Shown: positions 48,622 through 59,159, counted from the stretch's first letter. The stretch is 64,000 nucleotides of DNA from Morinoia aosen (GCA_030386875.1 CM059559.1:7313177-7377176), one strand, 5' to 3'. The notes: generated from the letters alone by a model not told the origin. Numbers and translations are program-made.

Positions 48622-49040
48622 GTGAGTTATTTTGCGCTCAATATTGGGATGTTGAAACTAACGGGCTATTGAAATAAAATTTTAAAAATTTATCTATCAA
48701 AGCTATGTCTACCAAAGGAAACATGCAAAGTCGAGTACATCAAGTCCCCCCACCACCACGGAGGCGTTCACCCTCTTCGTTATCAGTGAGTTATTTTGGG
48801 CTCAATCATGATATGTAGAAACTGATTATCGAAATAAAATTTTGAAAATTTATCTATCAAAGCCATGTCTACCAAAGGAAACATGCTGAGTCGAGTACAT
48901 CAAGTCAACCACCCCACGGAGGAATGTACGTTTTTTCATCAGTAAGTATTTTGCGCTCAATTGCAGGAAGATAAAATGAACAGACTATTGAAATTAAAGT
49001 TTAAAGTGTGTCGAGCGGGATGTTTAGAAGGTTGTTTACC
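48566..49040 (+). repeat. tandem triplication of the exon B end, its donor and adjoining intron
   Basis: GTCGAGTACATCAAGTC through the CGTTATCA/GTGAGT junction and the next 100 bp of intron (CTATTGAAATAAAATTTTAA, GTCTACCAAAGGAAACATG) recur. Donors lie at 48622 (real), 48786 (GTGAGT) and 48942 (GTAAGT), 164 and 156 bp apart. Copy 2 retains the exon end but with an extra C in the C-run. Copy 3 is more diverged. Reading through the real donor meets a stop near 48675, so the extra donors are not simple in-frame alternatives. Confidence 0.9.
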
Positions 49041-49440
49041 AAAGGAAACATGGCTTCGAAGTTTGTGACAGCGAGTAATATTGGTTAATAATTATTGTAC
49101 GGGTTCGGTTGAAATACAAAGTACAAACAAGTTGGTAATTACGCATTGATCATGATGGAACAGTGAAATAACTGTTACGCGATGTACGTAAAACCAATAT
49201 CTACATTTTTCAACAAACTCGATTTTTTTTAAACTGGTGCACACGGGCCGTCAAAAATGACGAGATTTTTCGTTTCGTCTAACAGATACGGTCATAAACC
49301 ACATCCAGCTTGATTCCGATGTCTGACAAATTCACAGTCTCTTCCTATCATATATTAACTTTGATATTCCCCTTATTCAAATCCTTATGAGCATGACAAA
49401 GAGGCAGATCAACTAAACAAGCAAGCAACAACAGTATATG
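49041..49440. other. intronic sequence, nothing recognised
   Basis: Unique AT-rich intron sequence. Confidence 0.45.
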
Positions 49441-49645
49441 ATAATGTGGTGAATGACTCCGCTTTAATAGAAACCAGATGGTCGAGTTTATCTCGGAAAC
49501 TTCGTGTCGCATCACTCAACATTGTTTTAAAGCAAATAACTATATAGTGTATATTATAAAATATTGAATGACTCCTCTTTGATAGAAACCAGATGGTCGA
49601 GTTTATCTCGGAAACTTTGTGCCGCATCACTGAACATGTTTTTAA
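49441..49645 (+). repeat. two-copy direct repeat, about 118 bp
   Basis: TGAATGACTCC.CTTT.ATAGA, AACCAGATGGTCGAGTTTAT and CTCGGAAACTT.GTG.CGCAT occur at about 49450 and 49568. The overlapping open frame on the minus strand (163 codons) is a by-product. Confidence 0.8.
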
Positions 49646-50467
49646 GAATTGTCTCCATGTTTTTGCCGAAGAGCTGTTCAGAGTTTCAGTTATTGGACTC
49701 GAGTATTTCGGGGATATTAAATGTGCAAGGGACGCAAAGTTTTGCTTGTGTCGTCTTGAGTGTCGCAATGTTCTAATTTCTTTCTGAAATGAATTCTTTA
49801 TTGGAAATGTCTGGCGTTTCCCCCCGGAACAACAACTGAGGTTCTCAAGAGCTCTTAAAAGAATTGGGTTAAAATTCTCAAAACTTGCTGAGTGATGCAT
49901 AACAAAGTCCCCCTAGGTGAACTTGATCATCTGATTTGAATTAGAGGGGGTCATTTTTAATAATATATAGTAGTCTTAATATAAACAAAGTCCTTTAATG
50001 TATCGTGTCGCAGTTACTTTGGTGATTTATGAATACTGAGATGTTCTCGTTAATTTAATATTTTGTGAGACCAAGGAAATTTTTCTGCATTCTATACATC
50101 GGTGAGACCGGAAGCTCATTGTAGAAAATCAGAAAATTGACGTTCTTTCCAGTGATTCTGCTGAGTCAGTACTAACTACTGTCATGAGCAAGACAATAGC
50201 CTTTTCATAAACCGTAAACTTATTCAAATGCAAGCGTGAGACTAACGCGAGTATAACCTTCGTGACTTCATTAAATCTTCCAACACTTTTTTGCGACACT
50301 TCTACCACACAAAAAAAGACGATCCTTAATCGAATATAATTAAATTATATAACTAGCCTGTTGACTTGCTCCGATGTTCACTAATATACTTGTACACCCA
50401 CGCCAGCTCCTCGTATCTAAGTTATTTGCCGTGGCAACAAACTGTCAAACGACATGGAACTGCGTGC
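49646..50467. other. intronic sequence, nothing recognised
   Basis: No gene or repeat recognised. Confidence 0.4.
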
Positions 50468-50577
50468 ATATTTTTTCGTTTCACGCATGCATATTTTTTA
50501 CCGCCTAAGCGTTTTAATTGCTTAAATCGCTTAGGCGGCGAAAAACATGCATGCAGGCGGCAAAAAAGTTAGACTGG
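50468..50577. mobile_element. palindromic foldback element PAL107, copy 4
   Basis: Left arm TTTTTTCGTTTCACGCATGC, centre CGCCTAAGCGTTTTAATTGC, right arm GGCGGCGAAAAACATGCATG to AAGTTAGACTGG. The left outer end (the expected CCAGTCTAAC) is lost. The centre is itself an inverted repeat, CCTAAGCG against CGCTTAGG. Confidence 0.75.
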
Positions 50578-51837
50578 TTAATTGTGGCTAAGTGACAAAA
50601 CAACAGTGTTTTCTAACAATAATACATCAATCAGATGCTAATATATAAGTATTCCTGTCCAGAGGTAGCTTCAATAGTAACCCTATTGTCTGACGATGAA
50701 AAAGTGTTCATTTGCTGCATATTTGTCTGTCTAAAACGAGAGAACAAATTATAATTTTGCATGCGAGTTACCAGGTAAATCTGACGTCAAACTATTAACG
50801 AAAATTAAGCAGACGGGATATCATTGATTATTGGCTTGTATTATAGTTAAAAGTTAACAGTTTAATTGTTTAAAACTAAATAATTCTCTCCAAATGAAGA
50901 CCGCATGAAGCTCAATTATTTTTTCGTGAAGTTGATTTTAAAATCATTTTGTTTTTTGATCAGTTTTTGGAAACATTCGAAGACACTGGCAGTGACGACC
51001 GTATACAGCAGGAAAAAAAACCGTTACAAGCACTGTTTTTCATCAAGTCATTTTGTTTTTGAAAAGTAATTTCAGCGACATTGGGAAACATAAGTATTCA
51101 AGACCACGTACGCGCAGGAAAGGAATCTGTGCAAACTTATACGTGTAAATTCTTGATATTACTTCGTATCAATCCGCTATATAAGAAAATTAAATACAAA
51201 AAGAAACATTTTACTCACTTGCTAAATATGTATCATGAAATTATATGACTGGAAATATTGTACGAAAACAAATGACGCAGGAGTAATAAAATTCCCTAAC
51301 GAATTTCATTAGAGCCATAAACGTCGGGGCTCTTGCGCACGCATAGTAAGATTTTTCCTTTTATGGATCTCATTGGCCATATTTCCCACATTTGTGAGAC
51401 ATATGCATTCTCATCTCCGGATTATGCTCCTTTAAATCCGAGGGCAGACGCAAGGTTTGCTTGCACTGGAGAGGACGAATGCGCATAAAATGACATCTTC
51501 GTCTCCATTCTACGGTCTACTCTTCCCTTCGCTTACTTTTTTGGTCGTTAAAACTAGACTTGCTCGGGTGCACTTTGGAGCAGGTGCAGTTTTGCGGCCC
51601 CGAATTTATCTTCGCTAAATGATAAGTGTGGAGAAGGAAGACGCCTGAAGTGATAAGCGTAAGTGCACGCGAGTAAATTTGTGCACTTTACGTCCCTCGG
51701 AGCGCGCCGTGTGTTGGCCGACATGGACTTGATGTGAGGGCTTCCTCCATGTAGGGATGTGTGATGCAGTGGAGCCTCCCTTCGTGGGTGATGTGAGTGA
51801 TGACAACAGGAAGACATGATGGGCTGAATTAAAAAAA
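50578..51837. other. intronic sequence, nothing recognised
   Basis: AT-rich to about 51300, then closer to balanced composition. Overlapping open frames at 51554-51859 (minus) have no recognised domain. Confidence 0.4.
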
Positions 51838-52215
51838 AATAGCGTCGTTGTAGTCGCACAGTTGGTAGCGTAAGTTTTTCTAAGTGGATCTAACTTCGAA
51901 TGATGTCGTGAGTGATTACACCAAGAAGAGTTAAACTAAATTTGATAAATTAACGTCGTCGTAGCGGCACAGTTGGTAGCGTAAGTTTTCTCAAGTAGAT
52001 CTGACTACGACTCAAGCCGTGAATTTTTCCAGCGGAAGTTGAGCTGAATTTTCAAACATTTACCGTCGTCGTACCAGTACAGTTGGCAGCGTAAGTTCTC
52101 TGAAGTGAACCTGACTACGCTACGTGCTAAAGCTCATTATGCAGTCAATTCGACACAACTTACGCTGCCTGCTGTACCGCTACAATGACGGAACTGGTAT
52201 GAAAATCTGGCCCCA
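51838..52215. repeat. GTAGCGG...GCGTAAGTT foldback family: three tandem arms plus one inverted arm
   Basis: CGTCGT.GTAG..GCACAGTTG then GTAGCGTAAGTT recurs at 51843, 51953 and 52063, about 110 bp apart. The reverse complement, reading CGTCATTGTAGCGGTACAGC then AGGCAGCGTAAGTT, lies at 52153-52197. The last direct arm (about 52038-52105) and the inverted arm (about 52150-52215) form a hairpin with arms of about 65 bp, including the outer segment GATTTTCA. Related fragments are at 1465, 21830 and 28710. Non-coding, MITE- or foldback-like. Confidence 0.75.
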
Positions 52216-55039
52216 GGACAGAGTAAAAAGAGTTTTTTCTGCAAATGCAGGAACGATCTGTGCCGTTTCCCGTTAGAATATTTGACGGAAGACGACTTTT
52301 TTGGATAGTATCCCTGAAGGATAAATGTTCCCCTACTGAAGAATAAATTATTGACGTTGATGAAATGCTCCCTCGATAGAGATCAGCTGGTTTGTTGGGC
52401 TGGAGCAGGTTTGGCATTCAATGTAATTTAGCGAAGGCATTTTGAATGCAACCATTTAGAGGTTTACGAATACGTTGTTTTCAATTTATTCTGATAAATG
52501 AATCATTCTTAATCTCCGGAAAACTGTAAACGACGCTTGAAAATGTGTATATTTTGAAATGTTCAGATGTCTCCCTTCGACAAATTGGATTTCAATTTTG
52601 GGTATTGTATAATCATATTTTCCCTAGGATGCAAATAGAGCAGGAAAAGGTTCTGCCGCTTTTGCGCAGTAAGTCAATTATAAGCGAGGATGTGCGGTCG
52701 CACGTATTTTTGCAACAAACATACGGTGAAAGTATGACAACGTTTCTGAATTTCGCGTAAAATGAAGTGAGAAGTTTTTCTCTTCAGAACTGACGCGCAA
52801 AACTCAATCACTAATACCGGGATTCGATGTCGAGGTAAAATTTGGGGTAGTTTCGCCAGCGTTTTTCAGCAGTTCGAGGCAGTAAAGCACTTTAGGGTTG
52901 TTTTAGGGCCGTATCTTGCGCCAATAGCTATGGTTTTAGAGAAGATCAAATTACAGCCGCTGAATATTTAGTGTCGAAGAAACTACGCGTCCATGGGTTA
53001 AAGCAACCTATTCTTCTAGATCATTCGATAGTTGAATAGTCATCACATCTGTATAGCGGTGCACTGTAGCACGTTTCAGATCAGTGGAGTAAACCGTGGG
53101 AATTACTGCAATGACGCGAAGGAAAACTGCCATACAAACAGAAGTAATGGCTGTATCGCTGCATTATTATTCATGCACGAAACTGCTGCAGTTCAGCGCC
53201 AAGTTTTAATAGGGAAATGTGAGCTTCATTTTGCTAAAACCCAAAAAGAAACTGTCGTTGTGGTTTGAATAAATGATTCGCAGAGAAAGGTAAGAACCCA
53301 ACTTGGAAGCATCTTCTGTCCATTAGCTATAGCTAATGCTATAGCTTACCCAATAGCTATAGCTACTGCCATAACTAGAGAACTGCTTACCCAATTGCCA
53401 TATTATCACTTTTCCAACTACAATGCTGTAGTACAACTGTTCTAGTGTCACAGTTTTTCCAACTCTACGCTTGCTAACTCTTCCAGCAAAACTTCTTTGT
53501 AACGTCTGTTCAGGCTCGTTTAATGGTTTTCTCTTTCTCTTGAGACGCTCTTTCAAGTAGGTAAATTCAACTTACTCATAGTAAAATACTATCGAATATT
53601 TCTCTTTTACGGTGTCAACTTAATTGATGCTTCGTTGAACAAACGCGCCTCTCCGGAATTCCATTCTATAACAGATGACAAAGTTAGACGTTTGTTATGT
53701 CATGCAAGTGAATTTATTGATTATATTTTAACACCCTATCAGAACCCACGCACTGGACGCTCTCTCTCGAAGTGATAATGCATCTTTTCCAATAACGTCG
53801 GCCCCAGCGCTTCCAGTCGCCTCCTTTTGTCACCACTCGAATGCGCCGATAAAAGTTCAGTTTTCACTCGAGTATCCATCCTTTAAATAATACGGCTTCT
53901 GGGGACGTCATCCGGATACTGGATGGGTATCCAATCTTGGGAGGTGGATCGTAAGCCTAATTGGATTTGGTTTCCTAAAGTGCGGCCCGGTCGATCTTGA
54001 GGAAACTTGCATTGACGGTTTTTCAAAGAATTTTCACGAGCTGTAAGCAGCTAAAGAGTCGTGCCTTTAAGTACGTATTGAAGTTCTGTGTATAGCTGAG
54101 TGAGGCCATGCTTGAAACTGGCGCTCTAATAGCCCTCCAATTTTCTTCGACCTCTGAATGGGCTGAACGCAGCTTTCTTTTGTGGGCTACTTTCTGAGTA
54201 GCATGCGTGAAATACCTCAAATGATGCGTAACGGGACAATTTGAGCGGCATTTATCTGGTATGGCATTGATATGGATCGCCGAACAATTGTTTATGCAAC
54301 CCGATAACGCATTGGTTTTCTGAGAAGAAAAACTGATTTTGTTTGGAAGCCTTCGTAAATTAATTGTTTTTATGGTTTACTTTAACGTTGTAAACTACTC
54401 CTCAACAACAAATTTTTTAATTTATTCTTCAATGATCGTTTTGTTTTGATTTTTAAAATCATTCACGTGAACTAATTCATCGCTCTGAGTTTGGCGTTAA
54501 ATATACGAGGCAAATTTGAAACGGTAAGCTGTTTTAAAATTAGTGTAGAACAAAATTTCTTCAACTTTTTAATGTGAGTAGGCAAAACTCTGTGTTGAAA
54601 TACAAAGTGCTTCGCAGTACGGCATTCAACTAATTCACACAACCAATAAATAAAATACATTTAACCCAAGAAATCTCCAGAAAAGCCAAATGATCACTTC
54701 GAAAATGTTTTCTTCGAATTTTTCGATAATGTTTTCTTCCCAAATCGTCAACAAAAAACGTCAAATTTTCATCTTCCCTGCCAACTGCGCCTCAAATCCG
54801 TGACCAATACGTGAGATGCTTCAAGTTTTGAAAATGAGTCTCTCAGGACCGTTCTCGCTGCTCATTACTGGTTGTGCGCGCGCTCCTGAACTCATTCTAT
54901 GTCCCAAAAATGCAACCCATAACAAAGCGTATTTAATTTTTAAACGTGTATCAAATATTTCAGGTAAACGTTTATTCATCTATTCATTTATTCATTGATT
55001 TATTCATCCTACAATGTGTGTAAAATATTTTTCGAAATG
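52216..55039. other. intronic sequence, nothing recognised
   Basis: Mostly AT-rich. A short patch at 53327-53375 repeats TAGCTATAGCTA-type palindromic words. No domain found in the short frames. Confidence 0.4.
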
Positions 55040-55719
55040 TTTAAAATCGTATCCATTCAAGTTATTGCTGATCCCATATCGAAAAATGCATGCTTTGGTT
55101 GGGATAACATTTTCATGTTAAAAATCGTATCCATTTCAGTTAAGGCTGATTTCATTTAGAGAAATTACTTTGGGATCACATTTTCACCCCAAAAATATTT
55201 TCCCTCCAGTTCCATCAGGTCCGCCACTTATGGAAATAACGTTGGGATGGCATTTTCACGTTAAAAATCGTATCCACTTCACCTGTTGCTGCTTCGATTT
55301 TAAGAAATTGCGTAGAGGCATATTTTCCCGTTAAAAATGTTTTCCCCAGTTCTTCCTGTATCGATTTCAAGAAATTACGATAAGTTCACATTTTCACGAT
55401 TAATATTAAATCCAATTCAATTTTACCAAATTCACTTCCGAAAAATATTTACTTTTACAAATCTACGTTTAAAATCGTATCCATTTCAGTTATTATTGCT
55501 GGTCCGATTTCGAGAAGATACGCTGGGGTCACACTTTCACGCTAAAAATATTTCCCCTTCCTCAAGTTTTGCTGATTCGATTTAAAAAAATTACTAAGGG
55601 ATCACACTTTCACGCTAAAACGCTAAAAATATTCCCCCCCCCTTTTTCCTGATTAGATTTTAAAAAATTCGTTGGGATCACACTTTCACGCTAAAAATAT
55701 TCTCCCTCAGTTCCCCCAG
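55040..55719 (+). repeat. about ten 72-bp units ending in the exon C acceptor
   Basis: Units follow TTAAAATCGTATCCATTTCA, GTTATTGCTGATTCGATTT, AAGAAATTACG and TTGGGATCACATTTTCACG, starting near 55041, 55117, 55189, 55260, 55330, 55400, 55466, 55543, 55620 and 55690. The last unit carries the real acceptor, TCAGTTCCCCCAG (ends 55719). The unit at 55201 (CCCTCCAGTTCCATCAGGTC, then CGCCACTTATGG) aligns with the acceptor plus the first bases of exon C, so the duplicated unit included the intron-exon junction. Confidence 0.85.
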
Positions 55720-56043
55720 GCCCTCCGTCGATCACGTGGAACTCGCGGTCGGTGGTGGAGGCGGTGGGGCCGCTGCAAGAGGGGCAGCACGCGGAGCTGG
55801 TGTGCACCTCGGTGGGGGGGCGCCCTCCTCCCTCCGTCTCCTGGTGGAAGGGGGACCAGAGAATTGGGGCCCGGGAGGAGGTGGGGGTGTCGGGGGGAGG
55901 GGTGGTCGAGGTCACGTCGAAAATTCGAGTTTTTGGAGGACGGGAGCTGGCGTTCGTGCCCCTGAAGTGCCTGGCGCAGCTGCACCCCCGCGGCGACATC
56001 ACTATCCCGCCGCGCATCGCCTCCGTCGCCCTCAATGTCACTT
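55720..56043 (+). CDS. sidestep-like receptor, exon C (Ig2)
   Basis: It enters in phase 1 (Ser codon a|gc) and reads PPSITWNSRSVVEAVGPL, EGQHAELVCTSVGGRPPPSV and SWWKGDQRI: an I-type Ig domain with the first cysteine and the WW motif, matching the second Ig of sidestep proteins. It continues to VTSKIRVFGGRELAFVPLKC and PPRIASVALNVT. The second cysteine (LKCLAQ) follows VP almost directly; the usual E-F turn of about eight residues (L.R.DL type) seems missing, so this Ig2 is short or carries a small deletion. The donor is GTGAGT at 56044, phase 1. Very GC-rich. The exon end and donor recur at 56239-56256. Confidence 0.9.
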
Positions 56044-56320
56044 GTGAGTTGTTCTGTTTAAGGTTTCTATTTGAGCCCGTATTTAATCTGTAAGTTCTCA
56101 AAGTTTTCTACATTTATTATATTCTTCAGTTCTTGTCTCTTAAGCTCATTTTTGTTTGAAATTCTCATGTGATTTTCAATTTGGGTGCGTATTTGATCTG
56201 TAAGATCCCAACGTTCATTCGAATCTTTAGCTCTCACCTCAATGTCCCTTGTGAGTAGTTTTGTTCAAAATTCTCAAGTAGTTTTCAATTTGTACACCTA
56301 TCTGATCTGTGAGTGCCATC
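56029..56320 (+). repeat. duplicated exon C end, donor and intron start
   Basis: CCTCAATGTC.CTTGTGAGT, with the donor at 56044, recurs with its donor at 56251, 207 bp later. Around both, GTTCAAAATTCTCA-like, TTTTCAATTTG and GTAT.TGATCTGTAAG segments recur, with an intermediate decayed unit near 56145. The extra copies sit wholly within the intron. Confidence 0.8.
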
Positions 56321-56841
56321 ATCTATTCTACTTTAAGGCTCATGAGTATTATATCTTACCAACCTTGTCTTCGATCTACTATGCCCCTTCATTCCACTTG
56401 AAGGTGCTTATTTTTTAAATTAAACACAACGTTGCCATATTAGTCCAATAGCTACATCATTAAATATCTTGGATTACTTTTTAAATTGAACTTAACGTTT
56501 GATCTACCGTTTCCCTACCTGCACTATACAATGATTGAGAACTTTTTTCAACTTAAATACTGTCCGCCGTTATTACACTCGTCTTTATCATTCATTCTAC
56601 CATGAATTCTCACATAGTATACTTAACTAAAATTTTTCGTTGATCTACGACTCCCTAGCAATCATTCAATCATTAACTGTTTAAATTCAGTGGCCTATTA
56701 GCTAGAATGTGTTGAGTTTTAGATTTGTGTCTTCAAATCGAACCCAACTTTAATTCTGACCATCCATGCGCAACTTTGAGTCGCTAAATTCATTCCTCTA
56801 AAATGACGTTTGCGAAATCATGGGCAGTTATCTCGTTTTCA
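56321..56841. other. intronic sequence, nothing recognised
   Basis: AT-rich; loosely repetitive TTAAATT..AAC..TTGATCTAC words suggest an old decayed array. Confidence 0.4.
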
Positions 56842-57240
56842 TTTAATTTTTGTAGTTTCCCAGTCCCTTGGAATGTTACATTGTAGTTGTAGCCTAGATA
56901 CCGTGGAGTTTCCCTTATAAATGCAAGGTTTGGGGCATTCGTCCTTGAGAAAACTTTCATGTAAGTTATTCTTTCTGAGGATAACATTCAAACAGAGTAG
57001 TCTTTCCGAGGATAACATTCACATGGAGTATTCGTTCTGAGGATAACATTCACTTGAGGTATTCGTTTTGAGGTTAACATTTATTTTGAGGGATTCATTC
57101 TGATAATAACATTCATTCGATCCTTAAATATATTTTCTGACGATTACCTCAAAACTAGCGGACATTGGGGTAACTTCACGGTATCTAGGTTACAACTAAA
57201 AAGTAATATTCCAAGGGACTGGGGAACTATAAAAATTTGT
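56842..57240. repeat. inverted repeat with a 31-bp tandem array in its loop
   Basis: The left arm (about 56842-56911) contains CCCAGTCCCTTGGAAT, GTAGTTGTAGCCTAGATACC and GTGGA. The right arm (about 57174-57240) is its reverse complement with a few mismatches. Arms are about 68 bp. The 262-bp loop holds five units of GAGGATAACATTCA...TTCGTTCT starting at 56977, 57008, 57039, 57070 and 57102. The RNA could fold into a long hairpin. Possibly a MITE in which an internal array expanded. Confidence 0.8.
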
Positions 57241-57439
57241 AATGCATATATTTCGCCGAATTTGTTCATTGCTGGGTTGAAAGCTTGGTAGGATGAAAAT
57301 CATTTGTGCAGCCGAGTTTTAAATTTCCTTCTTCACAACTTTGAATGTATCATGGCTCAGAAATGTAGTCTTTTCATCACTGACACCATGAGTCAGGACG
57401 CTAACTGCAGGTTGTCACGCGTGAGCAATTTTGTTTTGT

Positions 57440-58045
57440 TACGCGCGGCATCATTTTGATTCACTGCTCACGCTGTTATTACATCACTGGTCCCATAAGA
57501 CAGACTGTGTGGAATTAGAGTATAACAAATTACTCTGCCATGGATGTGATTACCTACGTTACACCGTGTACTCGCACGAAGTCAAACCCGCAGCAAATTG
57601 TTCTGCTTTATATCATTATACGTTACACCATGCATGAAAACACAGCGATGTCAAGCGGTTGCAAATTATTATGTTGTGACTTCGTATGTTAACTGCCCAC
57701 CTGCATAAAGTCACGTGGCAGAACGTCGTTTTGTTATGTGACTTGATACGTTACACTGATCATTAAGACCGTATAAAGTCAAACGCAGCGAATGGCTCTG
57801 TTACGTGACTTCATACGTCACAACGCATATTTAACCGTATATAATCAAGCACCAGCGAATTATTCTACTACGCGAATTAATACGTTACATAGAGGAGACG
57901 TCATACGTTACACTGAGTATTAAGACCGCCTAAAGTCAAGCGGCAAAGAAATAGTTCTACCATGTTACTTCATACATGAACCGCCTAAAATCGAACGTCA
58001 ACAAATTCCCTGCTCTACTCACCACCATTCCCCTGACCGCTCCCC
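57440..58045 (+). repeat. degenerate 70-80 bp array abutting the exon D acceptor
   Basis: About eight decayed units: GACTTCATACGTTACACTGA, then TATTAAGACCGTATAAAGTC, AAGCGCAGC, AAATTGTTCTG. The last unit (CGTCAACAAATTCCCTGCTC) merges into the polypyrimidine tract of exon D. Confidence 0.7.
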
Positions 58046-58061
58046 AAACTTCGTACCTCAG

Positions 58062-58213
58062 TGCCGCCGCTGGAGGTGCGCATCAGAGGGGGAGAGCACC
58101 CTGCTAACGAAGGCTCCTCTGTGCGGCTTGTATGCGTCACGTCGGGGTCACACCCTCCAGCTGTCGTCACGTGGTGGAAAGGAGGCAGTCTCATCACCAG
58201 CGTCACACAAACT
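58062..58213 (+). CDS. sidestep-like receptor, exon D (start of Ig3)
   Basis: Joined in phase 1 to exon C (t|tg, Leu) it reads LPPLEVRIRGGEHPANEGSS, VRLVCVTSGSHPPAV and VTWWKGGSLITSVTQT. PLEVRI, the LVC cysteine, SGSxPPAV and the TWWK motif match the first half of the third Ig of sidestep proteins, where an intron follows at about this point. Acceptor CTTCGTACCTCAG ends at 58061; the donor is GTGAGT at 58214, phase 0. The next exon, with the second cysteine of Ig3, was not found in the remaining 5.8 kb, so that intron probably runs past the window. Confidence 0.9.
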
Positions 58214-58552
58214 GTGAGTTATGATCATTAAAACGAGTCCCGTGTTGTTCCCAACTTTGGTCCAGAGTTACTGGATTGTTTTTGTTTTTTCGTCGTGGGT
58301 CGACGGCAGGAGGATTTTTTCGTAAGGAATATGATCAAGTTTGGTCTTTTTAAAAATGAAAATTTGGTTTCCTTAAAAGGCTATCCCGGCCCCTTTAAAA
58401 TGAAAGCGTAAGTGTGATTCTACTTCTTTTCGTGATCATGACTAGCTAATAAAGTACTACGATATCCGAGTCGGTCTTCTTTCTAAGTGTCTGAGCTATT
58501 TGTATTGCATTCTTCATTCTGGATTCATTTCAGTATCATTTCAAAACAGTGC

Positions 58553-58835
58553 GCTTGAGCTGAATTTCAATCTTCTGTAGACGATAGATGAATTTCAATC
58601 TTCCGTTCGATGTAGACGATAGATGAATTTCAACCATTTGTTCGATGTAGACGGATAGCTGAATTTCAATCTTCTGTTCAATGTAAACGGTATCTCAGTT
58701 TCAATCTTATGTTCAATGTAAACGGTATCTCAGTTTCAATCTTCTGTTCAATGTAAACGGTACCTCAGTTTCAATTTTCTGTGCTTTGTAGACGGTAGCT
58801 GAGTTTCAATATTCTGTTCAATGTAGACAGAAGTC
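58553..58835 (+). repeat. 35-bp intronic minisatellite, about 8 units
   Basis: Unit CAGTTTCAATCTTCTGTTCA then ATGTAAACGGTATCT. Starts at 58661, 58696, 58731, 58766 and 58801 are exactly 35 bp apart; earlier units are irregular. Confidence 0.9.
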
Positions 58836-59159
58836 CCTGCCGAGAGCTACAAATTAGCTTCCCTGTCGTCTCCCCAAGGAAGAACGAGGCAAATAAGCTT
58901 TAGTATCGCTGCATTACCGCCCTATAATTGCAATTATTCAGGACGGTACTCCAGATCACAGCTCTGCATGGCTCGTAACTTCGTAACGTAATGAGCATCG
59001 CGCTCCAAATCTCGACGCTCGAGCTTGGAACGGACGGAGCTGCTGCTCGGAGACCCGAATTAGCGTTGCGTCTCTAGCCTAGGCATGTAGAGCTGCTGCA
59101 GGCTTTGCGCCGTTGATCCTCGGAGACTTGTGACCAGCATTTTGTGCCACAGTTTTGGC
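58836..59159. other. GC-richer stretch, no gene recognised
   Basis: Balanced composition with GGAACGGACGGAGCTGCTGC and similar words. I could not read an Ig or any other domain in it. Confidence 0.4.

Noticed and set aside
49409..49900. 163-codon minus-strand frame
   Set aside because: It spans a two-copy direct repeat inside the intron and shows no domain.
55691..56101. Minus-strand frames opposite exon C (136 and 92 codons) and forward frame shifts
   Set aside because: Shadows of the GC-rich exon; only the +1 frame beginning at 55722 shows Ig motifs and fits the splice phases.
58836..59159. Next sidestep-like exon (second half of Ig3)
   Set aside because: The region is GC-richer but no DxGxxxxC-type segment with matching phase-0 acceptor could be read.
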